Below, one piece after another: positions 8,837 through 16,196 of a DNA stretch of 64,000 nt. Position numbers and translations under genes: made by a program. The stretch's first letter is position 1; every line of letters starts with the position of its first letter. The notes beneath the pieces are model-generated. The model saw only the letters and a list, made by a program, of their open reading frames with translations, made no database searches and had not been told where the DNA came from. The DNA is from Larkinella sp965227735 (GTDB lineage: Bacteria > Bacteroidota > Bacteroidia > Cytophagales > Spirosomataceae), in NCBI RefSeq assembly GCF_965227735.1, contig NZ_OZ245776.1, positions 2,232,001 to 2,296,000 on the forward strand. Reading direction: 5' to 3'.

Positions 8837-9526
8837 GTGCCGAATGTCTGGATCATCGCAGCCCTGACCACGGGTTTAGTCGGTAGCCTGCACTGCCTCG
8901 GCATGTGCGGACCGCTGGCGATGGCGTTGCCGGTCGGACGCTTGCCGCGTTCGCAACGGGTGCTGGCGATGGGACTGTATCATGTGGGGAGAATTACCGC
9001 CTATTCCGGATTGGGGTTGCTGGTCGGCACCATCGGCCAGGGGTTGTTGCTGGCCGGTTTGCAAAGGTCGGTGTCAATTGCGGGCGGTCTGTTTCTGCTG
9101 CTCTGGGTTCTGTTCCAGCACGGAAAACTGACCGGTTTGTCCTTGAATGGGGGACGAAACTGGGTGACCAAACCAATGTCCCGGTTTTTGCAAAGCCCTA
9201 CTTTACAGGCATTTGCCGGACTGGGTTTTCTGAACGGTTTGTTACCCTGCGGTTTTCTGTATGTGGCCCTAACCGGAGCCATCGCCACCGGGAACGCGGC
9301 AACCGGCGCGCTCTACATGGCGTTGTTCGGCCTGGGAACGGTTCCGGCTTTGTTGCTGGTCCGGTTTGTCCCGACGTTTTTCCCGGCAAACCTGCGACGC
9401 CGGTTTTCGGTCTTGATGCCGGTCCTCACGATTGCCCTGGCCTTTCTTTTACTCGTTCGGGGTCTTTATCCTTCCACCGTCATCGACCAGACGGGTCACG
9501 AAGTTCCGATTTGCCACGGGAATTGA
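8837..9526 (+). CDS. Sulfite exporter TauE/SafE-like membrane protein of the cco operon
   Basis: Six-helix membrane protein, 229 aa. Seen: a GTG start one base after ccoH, an N-terminal helix with GSLHCLGMCGPLAMALP (Cys pair in a membrane context), and a second copy of the fold with GFLNGLLPCGFLYVAL. Proteins of this type (DsbD-like/TauE-SafE clan) commonly end cbb3 oxidase operons in Bacteroidota. The Cys and Met residues suggest copper or thiol handling, but transport of a specific substrate is not shown. It could be annotated as a heavy-metal transporter. Confidence 0.85.
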   Translation: MPNVWIIAALTTGLVGSLHCLGMCGPLAMALPVGRLPRSQRVLAMGLYHVGRITAYSGLGLLVGTIGQGLLLAGLQRSVSIAGGLFLLLWVLFQHGKLTGLSLNGGRNWVTKPMSRFLQSPTLQAFAGLGFLNGLLPCGFLYVALTGAIATGNAATGALYMALFGLGTVPALLLVRFVPTFFPANLRRRFSVLMPVLTIALAFLLLVRGLYPSTVIDQTGHEVPICHGN

Positions 9527-9531
9527 GTGAA

Positions 9532-9802
9532 GAATTAAGAGTTAAAAATTAAAAGTTAGCTGACGCGTTCAACTGCGCAATCGTGTATTAGCGGTTAGAA
9601 GTTGCTTGAATGAAGACCGGAGGCCTGTCCTGTCAATAGACAATAGCAGACATGAGTAATGGTAGCTCCGGAGGAGCGGCCTGAAGATGTTTTTAGACCG
9701 CTCCTCCGGAGCTACCATTACTCATGTCTGCTATTGTCTATTGACAGATCGCCCTTCCAGGGCTCCCCGGTTAACTCAAAACAGCTTGTTAACTCTTAAC
9801 TC
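9532..9802. repeat. Heptamer-arm inverted repeat element C, composite
   Basis: The left arm 9532-9559 is four heptamers of the type RARTTAA, directly followed by the core CTGACGCG at 9560. The right arm near 9771-9802 has three TTAACTC heptamers and abuts the ahcY stop. Between them lies unrelated sequence including a perfect 50-bp palindrome (9630-9747). The element fills the convergent gap between the SafE-like gene and ahcY. Confidence 0.75.
9630..9747. repeat. Perfect 50-bp inverted repeat
   Basis: Bases 9630-9679 are the exact reverse complement of 9698-9747, with an 18-nt spacer. The arms contain the smaller palindrome CTCCGGAG. Perfect identity over 50 bp suggests recent origin or gene conversion between arms. 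Flanking sequence (GGAGGCCTGTC on one side, CCTTCCAGGGCTCC on the other) does not look like a target-site duplication. No coding sequence is present. Confidence 0.9.
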
Positions 9803-11119
9803 CTAATACCGGTACAGATCCGATTTGTAGGGACCTTCGGTGGTTACACCGATGTATTCCGCTTGTTCCTGATCCAGTTTTTCCAGTTTCGCACCCACGT
9901 GATCGAGGTGCAAAGCCGCTACTTTTTCGTCGAGGTGTTTCGGCAGAATGTAGACTTTGTTTTCGTATTTGTCCGAATTGGCCCACAGTTCCAACTGCGC
10001 CAGGGTCTGGTTCGAGAACGAACACGACATCACAAAAGACGGGTGGCCCATCGCAACGCCCAGGTTCACCAGACGGCCTTCGGCCAGCACGATGATTTCT
10101 TTTCCATCGATTTCGTACAGATCGACCTGCGGTTTGATCTGACTCTTCGAATGACCGTAGTTGGTGTTCAACCACGCCATGTCGATTTCGTTGTCGAAGT
10201 GGCCGATGTTACAAACCACCGCTTTGTCGCGCATCGTCTTGAAGTGACGATCTTTCACGATGTTGATGTTGCCCGTTGCGGTGACGAAAATGTTGGCGCG
10301 GGTCGCAGCCTCATCCATCGTAACCACTTCGTAGCCGTCCATCGCAGCTTGCAGCGCACAGATCGGGTCGATTTCCGTCACCAGCACGCGGCAACCGGCG
10401 CCCCGGAGTGATTCGGCAGAACCTTTTCCGACGTCACCATATCCGGCCACAACCGCTACTTTACCGGCCAGCATCAAATCGGTTCCCCGACGGATGGCAT
10501 CGACCAGCGACTCGCGGCAACCGTATTTGTTATCGAATTTCGATTTCGTCACCGAGTCGTTGACGTTGATGGCGGGCAAATGTAATGTCCCGTTTTTCAT
10601 CCGCTCATACAAGCGGTGAACACCCGTCGTCGTTTCTTCTGACAAGCCTTTGATGTTGGCAATCAGTTCCGGATAGAGGTCGAAAACCATGTTGGTCAAA
10701 TCACCACCATCGTCCAGAATCATGTTCAGCGGTTTCCGTTCTTCGCCAAAAAACAGCGTTTGCTCGATACACCAGTTAAATTCTTCCTCGTTCATGCCTT
10801 TCCACGCATACACCGAAATACCGGCGGCCGCAATGGCGGCTGCGGCATGGTCCTGCGTCGAGAAGATATTACACGATGACCAGGTCACTTCGGCACCCAG
10901 TTCAACCAGTGTTTCGATCAGAACGGCGGTCTGGATCGTCATGTGCAGACAACCGGCAATGTAGGCACCAGCGAGGGGTTTCGACGGTCCGAACTCTTTG
11001 CGGAGGGACATCAAACCCGGCATTTCGGCTTCGGCCAACCGGATTTCCTTGCGGCCCCATTCGGCCAGCGCGATGTCTTTAACTTTGTACGGAACGTACG
11101 TGGATGTTTCTGTAGACAT
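9803..11119 (-). CDS. ahcY: Adenosylhomocysteinase
   Basis: Hydrolyses S-adenosylhomocysteine to adenosine and homocysteine in the methyl cycle; cytosolic, tetrameric, with tightly bound NAD. 438 aa, normal length. Seen: N-terminal substrate-binding motifs (AGCLHMTIQTAVL, SSCNIFSTQDHAAAA), the Rossmann NAD motif GYGDVGKGSAESLRGAG, NIGHFDNEID, and the family's C-terminal LDEKVAALHLDHVGAKL...QAEYIGV...YKSDLYRY ending. No SAH riboswitch is evident; the leader carries element D. Confidence 0.98.
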   Translation of the reverse strand: MSTETSTYVPYKVKDIALAEWGRKEIRLAEAEMPGLMSLRKEFGPSKPLAGAYIAGCLHMTIQTAVLIETLVELGAEVTWSSCNIFSTQDHAAAAIAAAGISVYAWKGMNEEEFNWCIEQTLFFGEERKPLNMILDDGGDLTNMVFDLYPELIANIKGLSEETTTGVHRLYERMKNGTLHLPAINVNDSVTKSKFDNKYGCRESLVDAIRRGTDLMLAGKVAVVAGYGDVGKGSAESLRGAGCRVLVTEIDPICALQAAMDGYEVVTMDEAATRANIFVTATGNINIVKDRHFKTMRDKAVVCNIGHFDNEIDMAWLNTNYGHSKSQIKPQVDLYEIDGKEIIVLAEGRLVNLGVAMGHPSFVMSCSFSNQTLAQLELWANSDKYENKVYILPKHLDEKVAALHLDHVGAKLEKLDQEQAEYIGVTTEGPYKSDLYRY

Positions 11120-11153
11120 AAGAAGGGAGTAATTAATGCTTGATGAATAGAGA

Positions 11154-11249
11154 GGTATTCGGTTTACGGTTTTCAGTTTACGGTGGCTGACGCGCGCTTA
11201 GAAAAGAACTCGCTAGCCACCGAAAACTGTAAACCAAATACCGTAAACC
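11154..11249. repeat. Heptamer-arm inverted repeat element D
   Basis: Both arms are exactly 35 nt, five heptamers each, of the type GGTTTAC/GGTTTTC/GGTATTC, ending in GGTGGCT. The left arm is 11154-11188 and the right arm 11215-11249 on the opposite strand. The arms are the same length but not identical: heptamer variants occur in different order. The 26-nt centre begins GACGCGCGCTTAG. It lies between ahcY and the aminotransferase gene, both on the minus strand. Confidence 0.85.
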
Positions 11250-11251
11250 TT

Positions 11252-12469
11252 TTATTTTAACGTTGCCACCGCGTCTTTAATGCGTTGTACGGCTTCGGTC
11301 AGGGCTTCGTCGGAGGCTGCGGTTGAAATTCGCAGACCGTAGGGAGCACCAAAACCTGAGCCGGCCACGGTTGCCACATAAGCCGTATTGAGCAACCAGG
11401 CCGCAAAATCATCCGAATCGTTGATGGTCGTTGTTCCATCCGATTTGCCGTAATAATAGCTGATGTCGGGGAACGCGTAGAAAGCACCCTCCGGCACGTT
11501 CACTTTAAAACCGGGAATTTCTTTCAGCAATTTTACCACCAGATCCCGGCGACGTTCGTAGGCTTTCGACATTTCCCGCGTCGGTTCCATGGGGCCGTTC
11601 AGGGCGGCCAGTGTAGCCCGCTGCGAGATCGAACCGGTTCCGGAGGTGACCTGTCCCTGCAATTTCTCCACCCCGTCGGCAATCCATTTGGCGGCACCGA
11701 TGTAACCAATCCGCCAGCCTGTCATCGCAAAACCTTTCGCGACACCGTTAACGGTAACTACGCGGTCTTTGATTTCGGGAATAGAACCGATGCTGAAATG
11801 GCCTTTATCCGTAAAATTAATGTGTTCGTAGATTTCGTCGGCCAGCACAATCACATTTTCGTGCCGGGCCACCACCTCGGCAATGGCGCGGAGTTCGTCT
11901 TCGCTATACACCGAACCGGTCGGATTGTTGGGCGATGCGTACATGACGATTTTGGTGCGATCCGTAATGGCCGCTTCCAGTTGATCCGCCGTTACTTTGA
12001 AGTCATTATCAAATGCCCCTTCGAGGATGATCGACTTTCCTTCGGCGAGTTTTACCATTTCGGAATAACTCACCCAGTAGGGAGCCAGAATGATCACCTC
12101 GTCGCCGGGGTTCACCAGCACCTGAATCACGTTCGCCAGCGAGTGTTTGGCACCCGTCGAAACCACGATATTTTCCGGTTTCCAGTCAATGTTATTTTCC
12201 CGTTTAAACTTATCTGCAATGGCTTTCCGCAGATCGGCATAACCCGCTACGGGCGAATAACCGTGGTAGCCTTCGTCGATGGCTTGCTTGGCGGCTTCGC
12301 AAATGTGTTTCGGCGTCTTGAAATCAGGTTCTCCAACGCTGAGACTGATTACTTTGTGGCCCTGAGCGGCCAGTTCGCGGGCTTTTTTGGTCATCGCCAA
12401 TGTTGACGACTCCTCCAGCGCGATGATGCGGTCTGCCAATAAACTGACAGTTTCTACCGATGCAGACAT
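11252..12469 (-). CDS. Class I pyridoxal-phosphate aminotransferase (aspartate aminotransferase-like)
   Basis: PLP-dependent aminotransferase of 405 aa, subgroup I-gamma, probably transferring the amino group of aspartate or another acidic/aromatic amino acid to 2-oxoglutarate. Seen: SVGEPDFKTP near the N terminus, SPNNPTGSVYS, LADEIYEHINF (the cofactor-contacting Asp and Tyr), the Schiff-base Lys in NGVAKGFAMTGWRIGY, and a C-terminal Arg in YGLRISTAAS that binds the substrate carboxylate. Exact substrate cannot be set from sequence. A -7 promoter box lies 76 bp upstream. Confidence 0.93.
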   Translation of the reverse strand: MSASVETVSLLADRIIALEESSTLAMTKKARELAAQGHKVISLSVGEPDFKTPKHICEAAKQAIDEGYHGYSPVAGYADLRKAIADKFKRENNIDWKPENIVVSTGAKHSLANVIQVLVNPGDEVIILAPYWVSYSEMVKLAEGKSIILEGAFDNDFKVTADQLEAAITDRTKIVMYASPNNPTGSVYSEDELRAIAEVVARHENVIVLADEIYEHINFTDKGHFSIGSIPEIKDRVVTVNGVAKGFAMTGWRIGYIGAAKWIADGVEKLQGQVTSGTGSISQRATLAALNGPMEPTREMSKAYERRRDLVVKLLKEIPGFKVNVPEGAFYAFPDISYYYGKSDGTTTINDSDDFAAWLLNTAYVATVAGSGFGAPYGLRISTAASDEALTEAVQRIKDAVATLK

Positions 12470-12544
12470 GAGATATGAGGTGATTGATTCAATAAACGGG
12501 CCTATTCAACCTGACTTTGCGTCCCGGACTGCGTATCCCGGCCA

Positions 12545-12552
12545 CAAAATTA
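12545..12552 (-). promoter_or_regulatory. Candidate Bacteroidota -7 box for the aminotransferase gene
   Basis: Read on the minus strand the sequence is TAATTTTG, matching the TAnnTTTG consensus of Bacteroidota primary sigma promoters. It lies about 76 bp upstream of the aminotransferase start. A clear -33 TTG is not seen at the usual distance. Confidence 0.4.
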
Positions 12553-12634
12553 CTAACTATCTAACGATAAGTGCGTAAAATTTGAATTTTTATAGTTATC
12601 GGGCCGAAAACTGGACGCGCTGCATTTCCGGTTT

Positions 12635-13408
12635 TTATTCAATTATCCGAAAATCATCCGCATCACGATTGGCCGGAAACCGCTCGCGGTACGCCCTTAA
12701 CTCATCCAGGGAAAGCGTGGTTTGGAACGCCGTTTCGGTCTGGTTTTGCCGGAAAAGCACCTCGCCTTTCGGGTCGATCAGGCTCGAATCACCCGCATAG
12801 GCATGTCCGTTTCCGTCTTCGCCAACGCGGTTGACACCAGCGACATAAGCCAGATTCTCGATGGCGCGGGCTTGCAGCAGGGCGTTCCAGGCGGTGCTGC
12901 GGGCGGCAGGCCAGTTGGCCACATACAGCAACAGGTCGTATGCCAGTCCGGCATTCCGGCTCCAGACCGGAAACCGGAGGTCGTAGCAAATCAGCGGACA
13001 AATGTTCCAGCCGCGCCAGGATTTCACCAGCCGCTTGGTGCCACCGGCGTAGGTTTGCTCCTCCCCCGCCATCCGAAACAAATGCCGTTTGTCGTAGACA
13101 TCAAACGAACCGTCGGGCTCCATCCAGATCAGGCGGTTGTAGAACTGGCCTTTTTCCTGCACAATATAACTCCCCGTCACCACGGCGTCGGTTTGGGACG
13201 CCATCTGTTTGAGCCAGCGGAACGTCGTCAGGTTCATCGGTTCGGCCAAGGCTTTGGCGTTCATCGAAAAACCGGTCGTAAACATTTCCGGCAACACAAT
13301 GAGGTCGGTTTTTTCGGGCAGCGCGAAGATTTTCTCTTCGAGCATGGCCCGGTTCGCCGTCGGATTTTCCCAGTGGAGGCTGGTTTGCAGCAGGGTCAGG
13401 TGGAGCAT
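12635..13408 (-). CDS. Nitrilase-superfamily amidohydrolase (omega-amidase YafV-like)
   Basis: Carbon-nitrogen hydrolase of 257 aa. Seen: the Glu-Lys-Cys triad in LPEMFTTGFSMN (Glu41), YDKRHLF (Lys near 109) and PLICYDLRFPVW (Cys). The TGFSMN and RHLFRMAGE context matches the YafV/Nit2 subgroup, which deaminates 2-oxoglutaramate or 2-oxosuccinamate by-products of glutamine or asparagine transaminases. The aminotransferase gene next door fits such a repair role, but the two are separated by a promoter-bearing gap. It lies 6 bp from def on the same strand. Confidence 0.9.
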   Translation of the reverse strand: MLHLTLLQTSLHWENPTANRAMLEEKIFALPEKTDLIVLPEMFTTGFSMNAKALAEPMNLTTFRWLKQMASQTDAVVTGSYIVQEKGQFYNRLIWMEPDGSFDVYDKRHLFRMAGEEQTYAGGTKRLVKSWRGWNICPLICYDLRFPVWSRNAGLAYDLLLYVANWPAARSTAWNALLQARAIENLAYVAGVNRVGEDGNGHAYAGDSSLIDPKGEVLFRQNQTETAFQTTLSLDELRAYRERFPANRDADDFRIIE

Positions 13409-13414
13409 TCCTGT

Positions 13415-13987
13415 CTATTTCGGAAACTTCATTTTATAATCCGCTTTCACGTTGCCGCGCGTAATATCGGCCAGTTTTTTCTTCATCAACTGGCGTTTCA
13501 ACGGCGGCAGGTAATCGGTAAACAGCTTGCCTTCCAGGTGGTCGTATTCATGCTGGATGATGCGGGCAGCCATGCCGTCATATTCTTCGATGTGCTCGTT
13601 CCAGTCGGTATCGAAATACTGAATTTTGACGAATTCGGGCCGAAAAACCTCCCCCCGGATTTGCGGAATGCTCAGACAGCCTTCCTCAAAGCCCCATTCG
13701 TCGCCGTCTTCTTCCAGAATCTGCGGATTGATAAATACCTTCTTGAAACCCATCAGGCTGGGGTCCTTGTCTTCTTCCGGTTCGTCTTCGTTCAGAGCCG
13801 TTCCATCGACCACAAACATGCGGATGCTTTTGCCGACCTGCGGAGCCGCCAACCCGATGCCCGAGGCATTGTACATTGTCTCGAAGAGGTCTTCACTGAG
13901 TTTTTTGACATCGGTAGTCCCTTTGTCGATGTTTTGCGCCCGTTTCCGCAAAACGGAATCACCGTACGCTACTATTGGGTAAATCAT
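13415..13987 (-). CDS. def: Peptide deformylase
   Basis: Removes the N-formyl group from nascent proteins; metal-dependent, cytosolic. 190 aa. Seen: all three family motifs in order, GIGLAAPQVG, EGCLSIP (metal-ligand Cys) and QHEYDHLEG (HExxH). An acidic insertion (LNEDEPEEDKD) lies between motifs 1 and 2. The start at 13987 (MIYPIVAYGD) is chosen because the reading frame upstream of it overlaps ruvX. The ATG overlaps the ruvX stop by one base, so the two are translationally coupled. Confidence 0.97.
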   Translation of the reverse strand: MIYPIVAYGDSVLRKRAQNIDKGTTDVKKLSEDLFETMYNASGIGLAAPQVGKSIRMFVVDGTALNEDEPEEDKDPSLMGFKKVFINPQILEEDGDEWGFEEGCLSIPQIRGEVFRPEFVKIQYFDTDWNEHIEEYDGMAARIIQHEYDHLEGKLFTDYLPPLKRQLMKKKLADITRGNVKADYKMKFPK

Positions 13988-14400
13988 CACCTTTTGGATT
14001 CCATGAAGGATTGTAAAATAATTACTGCACTCACTTTGTCGATGTTGCCTTTGACGCGCCGGTCTTTCTTGCTGACACCACTGGCAATCATGGATTGTAA
14101 GGCCATCGCCGACGTAAACCGCTCGTCGTGCCAATGCACCGGAATGTCCGGAAAAGCGGCTTTGAGTCTGCCGACGAAGCCTTTCACCCGGGGCGTATTG
14201 TCCGTGTCCGATCCATCCAGGCGCGTGGGCATTCCCACCACAAACGCTTCGACTGGTTCGCTGGTAACATACCGTTTCAGGTAGTCCAGCAACTGGTGTG
14301 TCGGAACGGTTTCCAGGGCTGTCGCGATGATCTGCAACGGGTCGGTAACCGACAAACCGGTGCGCTTCGTTCCGTAATCGATGGCCAGTAATCGGGGCAA
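13987..14400 (-). CDS. ruvX: Putative pre-16S rRNA nuclease / Holliday junction resolvase-like YqgF
   Basis: RNase H-fold nuclease of 137 aa, implicated in 16S rRNA 5'-end processing and earlier proposed as a resolvase. Seen: PRLLAIDYGTKRTG (first catalytic Asp), VVGMPTRLDGS, HWHDERFTSAMA (Glu) and IDKVSAVIILQSFM (last Asp). The start is set at the TTG at 14400: the family begins just before this motif, and a -7 promoter box at 14424-14431 lies inside the longer reading frame, which would otherwise begin at 14490. Confidence 0.9.
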   Translation of the reverse strand: MPRLLAIDYGTKRTGLSVTDPLQIIATALETVPTHQLLDYLKRYVTSEPVEAFVVGMPTRLDGSDTDNTPRVKGFVGRLKAAFPDIPVHWHDERFTSAMALQSMIASGVSKKDRRVKGNIDKVSAVIILQSFMESKR

Positions 14401-14423
14401 AGTAACTTTTGTTAAATGAATTG

Positions 14424-14431
14424 CAAATATA
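14424..14431 (-). promoter_or_regulatory. Candidate -7 box for ruvX-def
   Basis: On the minus strand it reads TATATTTG, a match to TAnnTTTG, 24 bp upstream of the proposed ruvX TTG start. This supports the short form of ruvX. No convincing -33 element is seen. Confidence 0.45.
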
Positions 14432-14483
14432 CGGAAATCCGAACGGGGGTGTTTATATTGACCGCAAATCCTTCGTTGAACCG

Positions 14484-14975
14484 ATGCCAAAGATGAATTT
14501 TTGTCCCCAATGCGGCAGTTCGCTCACCCCCGGTTTTGCCGGAGGACGCGAACGGCTCGTGTGTTCAGCCGCCTGTGGTTACATTTTCTGGAACAATCCG
14601 CTGCCGGTCGTGGGTGCCATTGTCGAATACGACAACGATACCGTCATTCTGATTCAAAACCGGGGCTGGCCCGCCGAATGGTTTGGTTTGGTAACGGGTT
14701 TTCTGGAACCGGGTGAAGAACCGGATCAGGCGGTTTTGCGGGAAATCAAGGAGGAAATCGGTCTGGATGCCAACATTGTGGAGCGGCTGGGCGTCTACAC
14801 CTTTTATCAGCGCAATGAAGTGATCATTACGTACCACGTCCGGGCGTGGGGCGACATCCAAATTGACGAAGAAGAACTTCAGGCTTACAAACTGGTACCG
14901 ATCAATGCGCTAAAACCGTGGCCGTTCGGAACCGGCCCGGCGGTGAAAGACTGGCTGGCGAAAAAGCGACCCTAA
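14484..14975 (+). CDS. NUDIX hydrolase with N-terminal zinc ribbon
   Basis: 163-aa NUDIX pyrophosphohydrolase. Seen: an N-terminal zinc-ribbon (FCPQCGS and LVCSAACGY, four Cys) and a perfect Nudix box within GFLEPGEEPDQAVL-REIKEEIGL, whose Glu residues bind the metal. The zinc ribbon plus NUDIX order resembles NADH pyrophosphatase, but the SQPWPFPxS signature of that enzyme is absent; the substrate is open. ATGs at 14484 and 14493 both precede the ribbon. It is divergent from ruvX. Confidence 0.9.
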   Translation: MPKMNFCPQCGSSLTPGFAGGRERLVCSAACGYIFWNNPLPVVGAIVEYDNDTVILIQNRGWPAEWFGLVTGFLEPGEEPDQAVLREIKEEIGLDANIVERLGVYTFYQRNEVIITYHVRAWGDIQIDEEELQAYKLVPINALKPWPFGTGPAVKDWLAKKRP

Positions 14976-15017
14976 CACCGCCACCATCATAGCCGAAGAT
15001 CCGATCCAGGTCAATTT

Positions 15018-15195
15018 TGCCCCTTCGGGGCTCAACAGCGCAGCGTCGGTAGCCCCGACGTAATGGTTTTTTCTCAGCGTGCCGTAAGGTACGCGACCGC
15101 ATAGTTACGACGGTCGTCGCGTACCTTACGGCACGCTGGCGGGGGGTAAATCGTATTATTTCTACCGACGCTGCGCTGTTAAGCCCCGATGGGGC
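15018..15195. repeat. Nested intergenic palindrome
   Basis: Within the 293-bp gap between the NUDIX and VOC genes there are two nested inverted repeats. The outer arms are 15018-15052 and 15162-15195 (imperfect, containing GCCCCTTCGGGGC and CAGCGCAGCGTCGGTAG). The inner pair is a perfect 23 bp, 15075-15097 with 15116-15138, containing GTGCCGTAAGGTACGCG. The whole block could extrude as a cruciform or form a long RNA hairpin. No coding sequence is seen. Confidence 0.85.
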
Positions 15196-15268
15196 AATAG
15201 AGTCGATTCGTTGAAAAATAGATTTGGGCGGAACCGCTAACAGGGCCTGCACCGGCATCCCGGCGCTG

Positions 15269-15649
15269 TCAGGGTTCGGGGGCCGCATAGGTCACGATAT
15301 CGATTCCGATTCCGTTCGGATCGACGATGGCGAAATGACGGTCGCCCCAGGGTTCGTCGCGGAGTTCGATTTCAATCGGTACATTTAATGATTGGATGTG
15401 TTCGTATTCGGCATCAACATCGTCCACTTCCATCGTCAGATAGACGCCTTCGCCGGTAAACGGTTTCTGGAAAACCGGTCGTTGCGAGGGATGATTCGGC
15501 AGCAGAAAGCTCAGTTCGGCCTGCTGATTGGGCGTGTGCAACAACAGATAAAAATCATTTTCAAACGTGATGCCGAAGTTCAGGACGGTCTGGTAAAACG
15601 CTTTGGTTTCGGCCAGTTTGTCGGTAATAATGCCTGCGTTCAGTTTCAT
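15269..15649 (-). CDS. VOC-fold (glyoxalase/bleomycin-resistance-like) protein
   Basis: 126-aa protein of the vicinal oxygen chelate superfamily with two beta-alpha-beta-beta-beta units. Seen: the N-terminal ITDKLAETKAFYQTVLNF motif, the middle YLTMEVDDVDAEY strand-helix start, and the C-terminal EPWGDRHFAIVDPNGIGIDIV motif. Members can be dioxygenases, isomerases, or drug-binding proteins, so no specific reaction is claimed. It is 12 bp downstream of the effector-binding gene and likely co-transcribed with it. Confidence 0.85.
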   Translation of the reverse strand: MKLNAGIITDKLAETKAFYQTVLNFGITFENDFYLLLHTPNQQAELSFLLPNHPSQRPVFQKPFTGEGVYLTMEVDDVDAEYEHIQSLNVPIEIELRDEPWGDRHFAIVDPNGIGIDIVTYAAPEP

Positions 15650-15661
15650 ACCGGTGCGGTT

Positions 15662-16117
15662 TTAATGAATTCCCAGATAAATTTGCGTCACATTATTAGC
15701 CGGATTTTCAAAATCCATGTGGACATACACTTCCCGGTTTACGGCACTCAGCCGGTGTCCATCCTGCAACAAACCGCCGACTAATGACCCGTAAGTTGCG
15801 GCCAGGTTGTCCCAACTGCCGGGGTGTTCGGCAAAACCGCTGTTAAAAGAATCCAGACTTTTAAAAGCCAGACCCTCAGCCGGTTCACCCTGCGCCGACT
15901 GAACGGGCAGCACAATGTCCAGGCCGAAAACCGTGTCCGGTTTGCCGTCTACGCCGGTGTATTGCCAGCAAATTGGCCCGGTAATTTCGAGATCGAGCCG
16001 GACGGCTTCGCGGTACAGTTGCCGGGCCACGGTGCAAACGAAAGGGGTTAAACCCGCCAGGGTGGTTCGGGTTGAAAAAGCCAGGGTGGTGAGCGGTTTC
16101 GCTTCTTTGAGTTGCAT
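15662..16117 (-). CDS. GyrI-like/AraC effector-binding-domain protein
   Basis: Stand-alone small-molecule binding domain of 151 aa, of the type fused to AraC or MerR regulators and found alone in GyrI/SbmC. Seen: the TFVCTVARQLYREAVRLDLEITGPICWQYTG block and the closing YVHMDFENPANNVTQIYLGI. The start at 16117 (MQLKEAK) avoids the poorly supported upstream extension. It lies just downstream of the WYL regulator, with a palindromic operator-like site between them, so it may be the regulator's target. Confidence 0.68.
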   Translation of the reverse strand: MQLKEAKPLTTLAFSTRTTLAGLTPFVCTVARQLYREAVRLDLEITGPICWQYTGVDGKPDTVFGLDIVLPVQSAQGEPAEGLAFKSLDSFNSGFAEHPGSWDNLAATYGSLVGGLLQDGHRLSAVNREVYVHMDFENPANNVTQIYLGIH

Positions 16118-16163
16118 AGCAATGGTGTTTGATGGAGGATGCAACAAAGTAAACGCCCGGTTG

Positions 16164-16179
16164 TGACAGCCGTATGTCA
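16164..16179. promoter_or_regulatory. Candidate operator TGACA-N6-TGTCA
   Basis: A perfect 5-bp inverted repeat with a 6-bp spacer, 47 bp upstream of the effector-binding-domain gene and just after the WYL regulator stop. Position and symmetry suggest the binding site of the neighbouring dimeric regulator. Confidence 0.5.
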
Positions 16180-16196
16180 GCAGGCTTGCGGTATTT

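Noticed and set aside
9803..11251. SAH riboswitch upstream of ahcY
   Set aside because: The 130-bp leader consists largely of the heptamer element D; I see no conserved SAH aptamer core.
12722..14284. Plus-strand open frame of 520 codons opposite the amidohydrolase, def and ruvX genes
   Set aside because: Covers three clear minus-strand genes in full or part, has no recognisable domain, and reads as the antisense shadow of high-GC codons.
14401..14490. Longer form of ruvX starting at 14490
   Set aside because: The -7 promoter box at 14424-14431 lies inside this extension and homologous proteins start near the PRLLAIDYG motif.
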